Assembly: GCF_040649515.1 (NCBI RefSeq) | Contig: NZ_JBEZFP010000025.1 | Location: 1 to 64,000 of the forward strand | DNA from: Yinghuangia elevatio | GTDB lineage: Bacteria > Actinomycetota > Actinomycetes > Streptomycetales > Streptomycetaceae | Length of the DNA: 64,000 nt | Reading direction: 5' to 3' | Shown here: positions 50,436 through 58,042 of the stretch, one piece after another | How positions within the stretch are numbered: position 1 is the stretch's first letter | Layout of the letters: the number at the start of each line of letters is the position of its first letter | The notes under the pieces: model-generated | Seen by the model: the letters and a program-made list of their open reading frames with translations, nothing else | Databases searched by the model: none | Told to the model about the DNA's origin: nothing | Program-made: the position numbers and the translations under genes

Positions 50436-51167
50436 ATGGTACACGCGGAACATGACGAATGGACGCGTTGGGGCCCTGTGGCACCCGGGGTGTTCGTCGC
50501 GCGGCTGCCCGAACTGGACCTGAACGTCGTGGCGGTGGCGGGCCCCGAGGGCTTCGCGCTCGTCGACACCGGCTCGTACGAACGCGAGACGCGCGGGCTC
50601 CTCGCGGGCCTCGAGCGCATGCTCTCGGAGCACGGCCTCCCCTATCGCGCGCTGGCAGTGGTGAACACACACGGTCACTTCGACCACTGCTATGGCAACG
50701 CAGAAGTCCTACGGCAGTTCCCGGACGTCGAAATCGTGGCCCACGAGGCCCTGCCGGCCTATCTGGCCGAGTGGGGCGAGCGGGGCCGCGCCGACGCGCT
50801 GCGCTACGGCATGCCCGCGGACGACATGGCCGCGGTACGTATTGTCCCGCCCACGGTCCTGGTCCCGCACGACGGGTCGCTGCCGCTCGGGGTCATGGGG
50901 GCCGAGGTGTACGCGCCGGGGCGCGGCCACACCGGGTGCGACGTGGTGGTCCACGTCCCGGACGCGGACCTGCTGGTCGCCGGGGACCTGCTGGAGGAGT
51001 CGGCGCCGCCGTCGTACGGTCCCGACTCGTACCCGGACGAGTGGCCGGGTGCGCTGGAGCGGGTGTTGGAGCTGCCGGCGAGCGTGCTGGTGCCTGGGCA
51101 CGGCGCCCTGGTGGACCGGGACTTCGCCGAACGCCAGTTGGCGTACGTGCGCGGTCGGCGGGCCTGA
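50436..51167 (+). CDS. MBL-fold metallohydrolase
   Basis: A 243-residue metallo-beta-lactamase-fold protein with the zinc motif THGHFDHCYGN (about residue 72), GRGHTGCDVVV and the later LVPGHGALVD. Such proteins hydrolyse thioesters, lactones or similar. The ATG has GAAGGG about 7 bases upstream. It is divergent from hrcA and followed by DUF3097. Substrate unknown. Confidence 0.88.
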   Translation: MVHAEHDEWTRWGPVAPGVFVARLPELDLNVVAVAGPEGFALVDTGSYERETRGLLAGLERMLSEHGLPYRALAVVNTHGHFDHCYGNAEVLRQFPDVEIVAHEALPAYLAEWGERGRADALRYGMPADDMAAVRIVPPTVLVPHDGSLPLGVMGAEVYAPGRGHTGCDVVVHVPDADLLVAGDLLEESAPPSYGPDSYPDEWPGALERVLELPASVLVPGHGALVDRDFAERQLAYVRGRRA

Positions 51168-51218
51168 ACCGGCGCGCCTGAACGGGTGACGGCGGCCGGA
51201 CCGCTAGCGTCGGTCGCT

Positions 51219-52061
51219 ATGCGCAGCAGGAGTTACGGGCCCGATCTGACACCGCCGTGGAAGAAGCCCAAGGCGGTCCCCGAGGTGGCGGCCGACCGGG
51301 ACCTGGTGGTCGAGGAGGTCGAGACCGGGTTCTGCGGCGCGGTGGTGCGGGTGGAGAAGACCCCGGAGGGGTTCACCGTCACGCTGGAGGACCGGCACGG
51401 CAAGCTGCGGGTGTTCCCGATGGAGCCTCGCGGGTTCATGGTGGACGGCGCCGTCGTCACGCTGGTGCGGCCGCGTGCGGCGCAGGCGGCGCCGGCCGGG
51501 CCGACGCGTACCGCCTCGGGCTCGGTCGCGGTGCACGGCGCGAAGGCGCGGGTGGCACGCGCCGGGCGCATCTATGTCGAAGGCCGGCACGACGCGGAGT
51601 TGGTCGAGCGCGTGTGGGGCGACGACCTGCGCATCGAGGGCGTGGTCGTGGAGTTCCTGGAAGGCGTCGACGACCTCCCGGCGGTGGTACGCGAGTTCCG
51701 CCCCGGTCCGGGCCGCCGGCTGGGCGTGCTGGTCGACCACTTGGTGCCGGGCTCGAAGGAGAGCCGGATCGCCGCCGAGGTGGCCGCGGGGCCGTACGGG
51801 GCCGATGTGCTGGTCACCGGACACCCGTTCATCGACATCTGGCAGGCGGTCAAACCGTCGGTGCTGGGTATCGGCACGTGGCCCGAGGTGCCGCGCGGGG
51901 TGGTGTGGAAGGACGGCGTGAACGCGGCGCTGGGCCGTGCCACGTCCACCGGCGAAACGTGGCGCTGGATCCTGTCGCACGTCGACTCGTACCGGGATCT
52001 GGAGCCCGCGCTGCTCGGCCGGGTCGAGGAGATCATCGATTTCGTGACCACCCCGGAATGA
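51219..52061 (+). CDS. DUF3097-family protein
   Basis: A 280-residue soluble protein. The N-terminal part has YGPDLTPPWKKPKAVPEV and an OB-like segment; the C-terminal part (about 115-280) has RIYVEGRHDAELVERVWGDDLR, in parts, a TOPRIM-like VEGRHDAE opening, followed by GVLVDHLVPGSKE, VTGHPFIDIWQAVKP and SHVDSYRDLEP. It resembles a TOPRIM nuclease-type domain. Function unknown; conserved next to hrcA in actinomycetes as far as I recall. Confidence 0.85.
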   Translation: MRSRSYGPDLTPPWKKPKAVPEVAADRDLVVEEVETGFCGAVVRVEKTPEGFTVTLEDRHGKLRVFPMEPRGFMVDGAVVTLVRPRAAQAAPAGPTRTASGSVAVHGAKARVARAGRIYVEGRHDAELVERVWGDDLRIEGVVVEFLEGVDDLPAVVREFRPGPGRRLGVLVDHLVPGSKESRIAAEVAAGPYGADVLVTGHPFIDIWQAVKPSVLGIGTWPEVPRGVVWKDGVNAALGRATSTGETWRWILSHVDSYRDLEPALLGRVEEIIDFVTTPE

Positions 52062-52081
52062 CGAACTCCCGGGCCGCAACA

Positions 52082-52095
52082 ACTTGTTAACAAGT
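52082..52095 (+). promoter_or_regulatory. 14-bp palindrome, candidate operator
   Basis: ACTTGTTAACAAGT is a perfect AT-rich palindrome in GC-rich surroundings, 32 bp before the putative -35. It has the size of a MarR-, TetR- or LacI-type operator. No regulator gene is adjacent. Confidence 0.55.
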
Positions 52096-52126
52096 GTCCA
52101 CGTGGCAAGACGGAATGCCGCGATCG

Positions 52127-52156
52127 TTGACCCGATTAACCGGTTCCTGACACAGT
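52127..52156 (+). promoter_or_regulatory. possible promoter of the sulfatase operon
   Basis: TTGACC at 52127-52132 and CACAGT at 52151-52156, 18 bp apart. The start point would fall near 52163-52164, at the leader-peptide GTG, so the leader peptide could be translated from a leaderless end. The -10 match is weak. Confidence 0.4.
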
Positions 52157-52163
52157 CGACGAC

Positions 52164-52265
52164 GTGAGTTCGGACCGCCGCCCCGGCAGGGCCTCCCAGG
52201 CCCTCGTTTCGCGCCGCCACATCGACTTCTGTCGAGTCGCCGGCGCCATCTGTGCCGTCCGCTAA
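52164..52265 (+). CDS. leader peptide of the RRHIDFCR type
   Basis: A 33-residue peptide starting GTG with the C-terminal half SRRHIDFCRVAGAICAVR. The pattern RRH(I/V)D(F/L)xRV...C closely matches short peptides annotated as putative leader peptides before sulfur-assimilation and cysteine-related genes in actinomycetes. It is 305 bp upstream of the binding-protein gene, same strand. I infer that ribosomes on its Cys codons (TGT, twice) sense cysteine supply. No ribosome-binding sequence is visible. Confidence 0.7.
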   Translation: MSSDRRPGRASQALVSRRHIDFCRVAGAICAVR

Positions 52266-52418
52266 CGGTTTCCCCGAGGGTTCACCGCCGCGACACGGCC
52301 GCTGACCCTTCTTCCTTTCCCGGGTATCCGGCGCATTAGCCGCGCCGTCCCCCGCCCTTTTCGGCTTCCGCATGCGGTGGTTTCCCCGCAGGCGCGTCCG
52401 CCGCTGCCCTGAATCCCC

Positions 52419-52512
52419 GCGACCGCCGTCGACTGCGACGCCTTTCCCTGCGACCGCCGTCGACTGCGACACCTTTCACCGCGACCGCCTTTCACCGCGA
52501 CCGGCTTTCCCT
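52419..52512 (+). repeat. nested 31-bp and 16-bp tandem repeat in the operon leader
   Basis: Two 31-mers (52419-52449 and 52450-52480) differ at a few bases and are followed by two 16-mers (52481-52496, 52497-52512). All units start GCGACCG and end CTTTCMCY, so the 16-mers are 31-mers with the middle deleted. They lie between the leader peptide and the first structural gene and are pyrimidine-rich on the coding strand. Confidence 0.85.
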
Positions 52513-52570
52513 GCAACTGCCGCCCACCTCGACCCCCACTTTGCCTCGAACCGCTCAGAGGAGCTTCGCC

Positions 52571-54139
52571 ATGTCCGTATCCTCCCTTGCCACCAGTCGC
52601 CGGACCCTCTTGCGCGCCGCCGGGGCCGGTGCCGTTCTGCTGGGTCTGGCCGGGTGCAAGTCGGCGGTCGACGAGAACAAGTCGACGCCCGCCGGGGCGA
52701 GCGGCGCCCCCAAGAAGGGCGGGACGCTGCAAATAGGCAGCCTGGTCGATTTCACGCCCGCACTGCTCTTCACGCAGAACTCGTTCACCGCACTGGCCCG
52801 GCTGGTGTTCAACACGCTGACCTCGTACGACAACGACCTGAGGCCGCAGCCGCAGTTGGCGAAGTCGTGGCAGGTAGCGCCGGACGGCACCAGTGTCACG
52901 TTCCAACTGCGCGAGGGTGTGAAGTTCCATTCCGGGCGCCCGTTCACCGCCGAGGACGTGGTGTTCGCCGTCAACAATCTCAAGGACCCCAAGCGCAGCG
53001 CGCAATTGCGGGCGACCGCCGCGGTGGTCTCGGACATCACCGTCATCAGCCCGACCGAGCTGACACTCAAGCTCGCACACCCGGTGAGCAATCTGTTCGA
53101 CCTCTTCGAGTTCATGTTCATCACCGACCGGGAGTCCGTCGAGGACGCGGTGACCGGCAAGAAGCTGATCGGCACCGGCCCGTTCGTCTTCAAGAACTGG
53201 ACGCCGGGCGCCTCGATCTCGTTCGCCAAGAACCCGGAGTACTTTGTGCCCGAGCGGCCGTACTTCGACAATGTCGAGGTACGGATCATCCCGCAGGCCG
53301 ACTCGCTCCTCTCGGCGCTGCGCGGCAAGCAGATCCAGCTCGCCCTTGGCCTCAGCGGCCGGGACATCGCCCCGATCAAGTCCGACGGCCAGTTCGCCAT
53401 CCAGGAGTTCGACACCGGCGGCGGCGCGATCTACATCGGCGCGAACGTGACGGTCAAGCCGCTGGACGACAAGCGGGTGCGCCAGGCCATCTCGTTCGCG
53501 GTGGACCGCGACCGCATCCTCCAGCAGGGCCTGGGCGGCTACGGTCTCGCGTCGTCCGCGCCGTGGCCCAAGTCCTCGCCCGCCTACTCGGACGCGACCG
53601 CGCGCCGCTACCCGCACGACCCGGCGCGGGCCAAGGCGCTGCTCGCCGAGGCCGGCGCGGCCAACCTCGACCTGCCGCTGGCGTTCCTCAGCACCTCGTC
53701 GGCGGTCGCCCAGATGATCCAGTTCGACCTCCAGCAGGTCGGCATCAAGACCACCCTGGAGCCGCTCGACCCGGCGAAGTTCCAGGCGCAGCTGATCAGC
53801 CAGACGATGCCGGCGCTGTGGGCGGGGGCGCACGGCTTCGCCCAGGTGCATCCGTCGACGCTGGCGGTCAGCGCGTACCCGTTCAACGAGGCGAAGAACA
53901 CCTCGAAGTTCTCCGACCCCCGGTACACCGAGATCGTGCAGCGCGCGTGGCGGCAGGCGGACCCGGACAGCGCGCAGGCGAAGGCGGCGTACCAGGACCT
54001 GAGCGAGGTCCTGCTCGACCAGCAGTTCGTGATCGACCTGATCGTGCTGGCGAACCTGCACGCGGCGACGAGCAACCTTCAGGGCGTGGCACAGAACGAG
54101 TTCACCGCGCTGAACCTCGACGACGCCTATCTGGCGTGA
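52571..54139 (+). CDS. ABC transporter substrate-binding lipoprotein, peptide/opine family
   Basis: A 522-residue SBP_bac_5 (DppA/OppA-like) protein. The signal has an RR pair (residues 10-11) and lipobox LAGC (Cys29), so export may use Tat. The domain begins GGTLQIGSLVDFTPALLF; WQVAPDGTSVTFQLREGVKFHSG, in parts, and ISFAVDRDRILQQ are family blocks. The ATG has AGAGGAG 8 bases upstream. First gene of a five-gene operon ending in a sulfatase; its ligand may be a sulfate ester or sulfonate rather than a peptide. Confidence 0.92.
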   Translation: MSVSSLATSRRTLLRAAGAGAVLLGLAGCKSAVDENKSTPAGASGAPKKGGTLQIGSLVDFTPALLFTQNSFTALARLVFNTLTSYDNDLRPQPQLAKSWQVAPDGTSVTFQLREGVKFHSGRPFTAEDVVFAVNNLKDPKRSAQLRATAAVVSDITVISPTELTLKLAHPVSNLFDLFEFMFITDRESVEDAVTGKKLIGTGPFVFKNWTPGASISFAKNPEYFVPERPYFDNVEVRIIPQADSLLSALRGKQIQLALGLSGRDIAPIKSDGQFAIQEFDTGGGAIYIGANVTVKPLDDKRVRQAISFAVDRDRILQQGLGGYGLASSAPWPKSSPAYSDATARRYPHDPARAKALLAEAGAANLDLPLAFLSTSSAVAQMIQFDLQQVGIKTTLEPLDPAKFQAQLISQTMPALWAGAHGFAQVHPSTLAVSAYPFNEAKNTSKFSDPRYTEIVQRAWRQADPDSAQAKAAYQDLSEVLLDQQFVIDLIVLANLHAATSNLQGVAQNEFTALNLDDAYLA

Positions 54140-54155
54140 CGGGCGGACTGCGACC

Positions 54156-55100
54156 ATGACCGGCTATCTCGTGCGAAGGCTGCCCTCGGCTCTCGGGGTG
54201 CTGCTGCTCGCCTCCTTCGCCATCTTCCTCATTCTGCGCGCGGTCCAGGGTGATCCGGCCGAGACCCTCGCCGGCTCCGACCCGTCGCCCGAGAGCGTCG
54301 GCGCGATCCGCCACGAACTCGGCCTGGACCGACCGCTGTTGACCCAGTACGGCGCGTGGATCGCGGACGTCGTCCGCGGCGACTTCGGACGCTCGTACAT
54401 CATCGGCGGCTCGGTGAACGAACTGCTCGCCCAGCGCCTCGGCAACACCGTCGAACTCACCGTCGGGGCACTGGTGTTCACCATCGCGCTCGGGCTGCTG
54501 TTCGGGGTCCTGGGAGTGACCGTCAAGAACCGCTTCGGCCAGACGCTGCTGTCGGCGGTCAACTCGGTGTCGCTGATCGTGCCGGCCTACGTGAGCGGGT
54601 TCCTGCTCGTGTTCGTGTTCGCGATCACCTGGCCGGTCCTGCCGCCCGGCGGGCACGTGTCGATCCTGTCCGACCCGCAGATCGGCTTCCAGTATCTGCT
54701 GATGCCCGCCCTGGTCCTGGCCCTGCCGCCGTCCGCGATCCTGGCCAGGTACGTCAAGGACGGCCTTCAGCAGGCGCTGGGCGAGGACTACGCGCGCACC
54801 GCGAAGTCACTCGGCATCCCGCCGCGCCGCATCCTGTGGCGGCACGCGCTGCCCAACGCGCTGCCGCCGGTGCTCACCGTGCTGGGCATGCAGGTCGGCG
54901 TGCTGCTGGGCGGCGCGGTGATCATCGAGGCGGTCTTCGCCTGGCCGGGGCTCGGCATGCTCGCCGAACAGGCCGTCACGCGGCGCGACTACCCGGTGAT
55001 CCAGGCCGTGCTGCTGTTCCTCGTGGTGGTGTACGTGGTGGTGCAGTTGCTGACCGACCTCGCGTACGCCCTCATCGACCCGCGCGTACGGCTGGGGTGA
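54156..55100 (+). CDS. ABC transporter permease, DppB/OppB type
   Basis: A 314-residue permease with six membrane helices. YLVRRLPSALGVLLLASFAIFLIL, in parts, GDFGRSYI, and the ATPase-coupling loop EDYARTAKSLGIPPRRILWRHALPN, in parts, with the EAA motif. The family's FAWPGLG and RRDYPVIQA are present. 16 bp behind the binding-protein gene. Confidence 0.94.
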   Translation: MTGYLVRRLPSALGVLLLASFAIFLILRAVQGDPAETLAGSDPSPESVGAIRHELGLDRPLLTQYGAWIADVVRGDFGRSYIIGGSVNELLAQRLGNTVELTVGALVFTIALGLLFGVLGVTVKNRFGQTLLSAVNSVSLIVPAYVSGFLLVFVFAITWPVLPPGGHVSILSDPQIGFQYLLMPALVLALPPSAILARYVKDGLQQALGEDYARTAKSLGIPPRRILWRHALPNALPPVLTVLGMQVGVLLGGAVIIEAVFAWPGLGMLAEQAVTRRDYPVIQAVLLFLVVVYVVVQLLTDLAYALIDPRVRLG

Positions 55101-55105
55101 CCGCC

Positions 55106-56005
55106 ATGGCTACCGAGACACTGACGCCCGGAACACCCGCCCCCAAGACCCCCGAAGCGGCTGCGCCCACGGCGGCGAAGCCGCGCCGGGTCCGCAACCG
55201 CTACCTGCGCGGACTGCTCAGCCCGCGCGGCCTGTTCGGGCTGGCGCTGGTCGGCCTGATCTTCGCGGCCGGCCTCGCGGCGCCGCTGCTCACGTCGCAC
55301 GACCCGACCTTCCAGACCGCCGACGCGCTGCGCGGCCCGGGCAGCGGCGACCACGTGTGGGGCACCGACGAGATCGGCCGCGACCTGCTCAGCCGACTGC
55401 TGTACGGCATCCGCACCGACCTGCTGATCGTGGCCGCCGCCGTCCCGCTGGGACTGCTGATCGGCTGCTCGCTCGCACTGGTCGCCACCACCCACCGCGC
55501 GGCCGACGTGGCGGTGCAGCGCCTGTTCGACCTGCTGCTGTCGTTCCCGGGGCTGATCCTGGGCCTCACGGTCACCGCGATCATGGGCCCGGGCAAGGCC
55601 ACGATCATCACGGTGATCACCATCATCGAGATCCCGTCCTTCGGGCGCATGTTGCGCGGCGCGATCCTCGTGCACCGCGACCGCGAGTACGCCACCGCCG
55701 CGCGCGTCGGCGGCGCCGGCCCGTTGCGCCTGCTGACCCGTCACGTGCTGCCGAACGCGGCGGACCCGGTCGTGGTGCAGATCGCGGTGTCGATGTCGAT
55801 CGCGGTGATCCTCGAAGGCGCGATGAGCTTCATCGGCATCGGGGTCCGGCCGCCCGACCCCTCGCTCGGCGGCATCCTCGCCGAGGCACGGCCCTACCTG
55901 GAGGACCACCCCACCTACGCCCTCGGCCCGCTCGTGGTGATCACCGCGCTGGTGGTGGGCCTGAACCTGATCGCCGAAGCACTGAACCGGGGAGCGCGCC
56001 GATGA
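55106..56005 (+). CDS. ABC transporter permease, DppC/OppC type
   Basis: A 299-residue permease. A ~30-residue Thr/Pro/Ala tail precedes the helices. GTDEIGRDLLSRLLYGIRTDL, in parts, and the coupling loop REYATAARVGGAGPLRLLTRHVLPN, in parts, identify the family; GAMSFIGIGVRPPDPSLG closes. The ATG at 55106 has GGGGTGA behind it; a GTG at 55097 overlapping the previous stop is an alternative. Its stop overlaps the next ATG (ATGA). Confidence 0.94.
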   Translation: MATETLTPGTPAPKTPEAAAPTAAKPRRVRNRYLRGLLSPRGLFGLALVGLIFAAGLAAPLLTSHDPTFQTADALRGPGSGDHVWGTDEIGRDLLSRLLYGIRTDLLIVAAAVPLGLLIGCSLALVATTHRAADVAVQRLFDLLLSFPGLILGLTVTAIMGPGKATIITVITIIEIPSFGRMLRGAILVHRDREYATAARVGGAGPLRLLTRHVLPNAADPVVVQIAVSMSIAVILEGAMSFIGIGVRPPDPSLGGILAEARPYLEDHPTYALGPLVVITALVVGLNLIAEALNRGARR

Positions 56006-58032
56006 CCATCTCGATCGAGAAGCCGGTTGCCGCCGACACGCCTGCCGCCGAAGTACCCCGCGGGGAACCGCTGTTGCGCGTACGCGACCTGCACGTGACG
56101 TTCGACTCCGAGCGCGGCCCTGTGCATGCCGTGCGCGGCGTCGACTTCGACCTGGCGCGCGGCGAGACCCTCGCCATCGTCGGCGAGTCGGGCTCGGGCA
56201 AGTCGACGACCGCGCTCGCCCTGACCCGCATGCTGCCCGCCACCGGGCGCATCAGCGCGGGCGCGGTATTGCTGGACGGGCCGGATGGCGCCGCCCCGGT
56301 CGGGGGCGCGCCGTTCGATCTGGCGACCGCGCCCGAGGCCGAGCTGCGCCGGGTGCGCGGTGCGCGCATCGGGATGATCTTCCAGGACCCGATGACGTCC
56401 CTGAACCCGCTGCTCACCGTGGGCCGCCATCTCGACGAGGCGATGCGCGCGCACGGCCTCGGCGACCGCAAGGCCCGTACCGCGCGAGCCGTCGAACTCC
56501 TCGACGTGGTCGGCATCCCGGACGCCGCACGGCGCATGCGCGACCATCCGCACCAGTTCTCCGGCGGCATGCGGCAGCGCGTCATGATCGCGCTCGCGCT
56601 GGCCAACGAGCCGGACATCCTCCTCGCCGACGAACCGACCACCGCGCTCGACCCGACCGTGCAGGCGCAGATCCTCGACCTGCTGGAGCGCCTGGCCCGG
56701 GACCTGGGCACGGCAACCGTGCTGATCACCCACAACATGGGTGTGGTGGCACGGTCCTCGGCGCGGGTCATGGTGCTGTACGGCGGCCGGGTGGTCGAAC
56801 ACGGCCGTACCGAAGACGTCCTGACGTCGCCTCACCATCCGTACACAGAGGGTCTGTTGCGGGCCGTGCCCCGGCTGGACGCGCCGTACGGGCAGCGCCT
56901 GGAAGGCATTCCGGGCACGCCGCCGGACCTGGCCTCGCCGCCCGACGGCTGCGCCTTCGCCGACCGGTGCCCCCTGGCGACCGACCGGTGCCGCACCGAG
57001 CAGCCGCCGCCGCGCGTCGTGGCGGACGGCCGTACGGTGGCCTGCTGGGTGTCGGAGGGGCCGCTGCCTCTCGGCCCCGTACTGGCGGCGCCGCCGACGG
57101 CCCGGCCCCGGGACGCGGTCCGGACCGAGGTTGCCGCGGAAGGCGCCGCCGACCGCGAGCCGATCCTCTCGATCCGCTCGCTCGGCAAGGTCTTCCGATC
57201 CCGCCGCAACCGGGTCGTCGCGCTCGACGACGTCTCGCTCGACCTGGCGCGCGGGGAAACCCTGGGCGTGGTCGGCGAGTCCGGGTCCGGCAAGTCGACG
57301 CTGGTCCGCACCGTCGTCGGGGTGCACCCGGCCACCTCGGGGCGGGTGCTCTTCGAGGGACGCGACGTCACCCACCCGGGACGCGGCGACCTGCGCGAGC
57401 TGCGGCGCCACGTCCAGATGGTGTTCCAGGACCCTTACGCGTCGCTGAACCCGCGCATGACGGTCGGCGCGATCATCGCCGACCCGCTCGTGTCGCAGGG
57501 CATCGGCACCCCCGCGGAACGCCGCCGACGCGTCGGCGAACTGCTCGAACGCGTGGGCCTGGACGCCTCGTTCGCGGACCGCTATCCGCGCGACTTCTCC
57601 GGCGGCCAGCGGCAGCGCATCGGCATCGCCCGGGCCCTGGCCCCCGAGCCGACCGTGCTGATCTGCGACGAGCCGGTGTCGGCGCTCGACGTCTCCGTGC
57701 AGGCGCAGGTGGTCAACCTGCTCGCCGACCTGCAGGCCGACCTGGGCCTGTCGATGATCTTCATCGCGCACGACCTGGCCGTGGTGCGGCAGATCTCGCA
57801 CCGGATCGCGGTCATGCGGGCCGGACGCGTCGTGGAGACCGGCCCGGCCGAGCAGTTGTGCGCCGATCCGCAACACCCGTACACGCAGGCGCTGCTGGCC
57901 GCCGTGCCCAGCCCCGTCCCGGCGGCGCACACCGCCGCACCCGCAAAGGCCGCCGCACACCCGGCCACCCCGACTGCAACCGCCACCACCGAGGCGCCCG
58001 CGGACGCCGCCACCGCCGCCACTGCCGCCTAA
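56002..58032 (+). CDS. fused double ABC ATPase (DppD-DppF type)
   Basis: A 676-residue fusion of both ATPase subunits of a peptide-type importer. NBD1 (about 25-335): GESGSGKST, FSGGMRQR, ILLADEPTTALD, followed by a Cys-rich oligopeptide-ABC tail, CAFADRCPLATDRC, that can hold an Fe-S cluster in relatives. NBD2 (about 405-640): GESGSGKST, FSGGQRQR, VLICDEPVSALD. Both sites look intact, each with a switch His. The final ~35 residues are an Ala/Thr/Pro tail. Eleven bases separate it from the sulfatase. Confidence 0.94.
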   Translation: MTISIEKPVAADTPAAEVPRGEPLLRVRDLHVTFDSERGPVHAVRGVDFDLARGETLAIVGESGSGKSTTALALTRMLPATGRISAGAVLLDGPDGAAPVGGAPFDLATAPEAELRRVRGARIGMIFQDPMTSLNPLLTVGRHLDEAMRAHGLGDRKARTARAVELLDVVGIPDAARRMRDHPHQFSGGMRQRVMIALALANEPDILLADEPTTALDPTVQAQILDLLERLARDLGTATVLITHNMGVVARSSARVMVLYGGRVVEHGRTEDVLTSPHHPYTEGLLRAVPRLDAPYGQRLEGIPGTPPDLASPPDGCAFADRCPLATDRCRTEQPPPRVVADGRTVACWVSEGPLPLGPVLAAPPTARPRDAVRTEVAAEGAADREPILSIRSLGKVFRSRRNRVVALDDVSLDLARGETLGVVGESGSGKSTLVRTVVGVHPATSGRVLFEGRDVTHPGRGDLRELRRHVQMVFQDPYASLNPRMTVGAIIADPLVSQGIGTPAERRRRVGELLERVGLDASFADRYPRDFSGGQRQRIGIARALAPEPTVLICDEPVSALDVSVQAQVVNLLADLQADLGLSMIFIAHDLAVVRQISHRIAVMRAGRVVETGPAEQLCADPQHPYTQALLAAVPSPVPAAHTAAPAKAAAHPATPTATATTEAPADAATAATAA

Positions 58033-58042
58033 GGAGCACCGC

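Larger units (their letters stand above)
52062..52570 (+). other. 509-bp leader region of the sulfatase operon
   Basis: From left to right it holds a 14-bp palindrome (52082-52095), a possible promoter (52127-52156), a 33-residue leader peptide (52164-52265), a C-rich stretch, and a nested tandem repeat (52419-52512) ending before the ribosome-binding sequence AGAGGAG (52557-52563). Confidence 0.65.
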
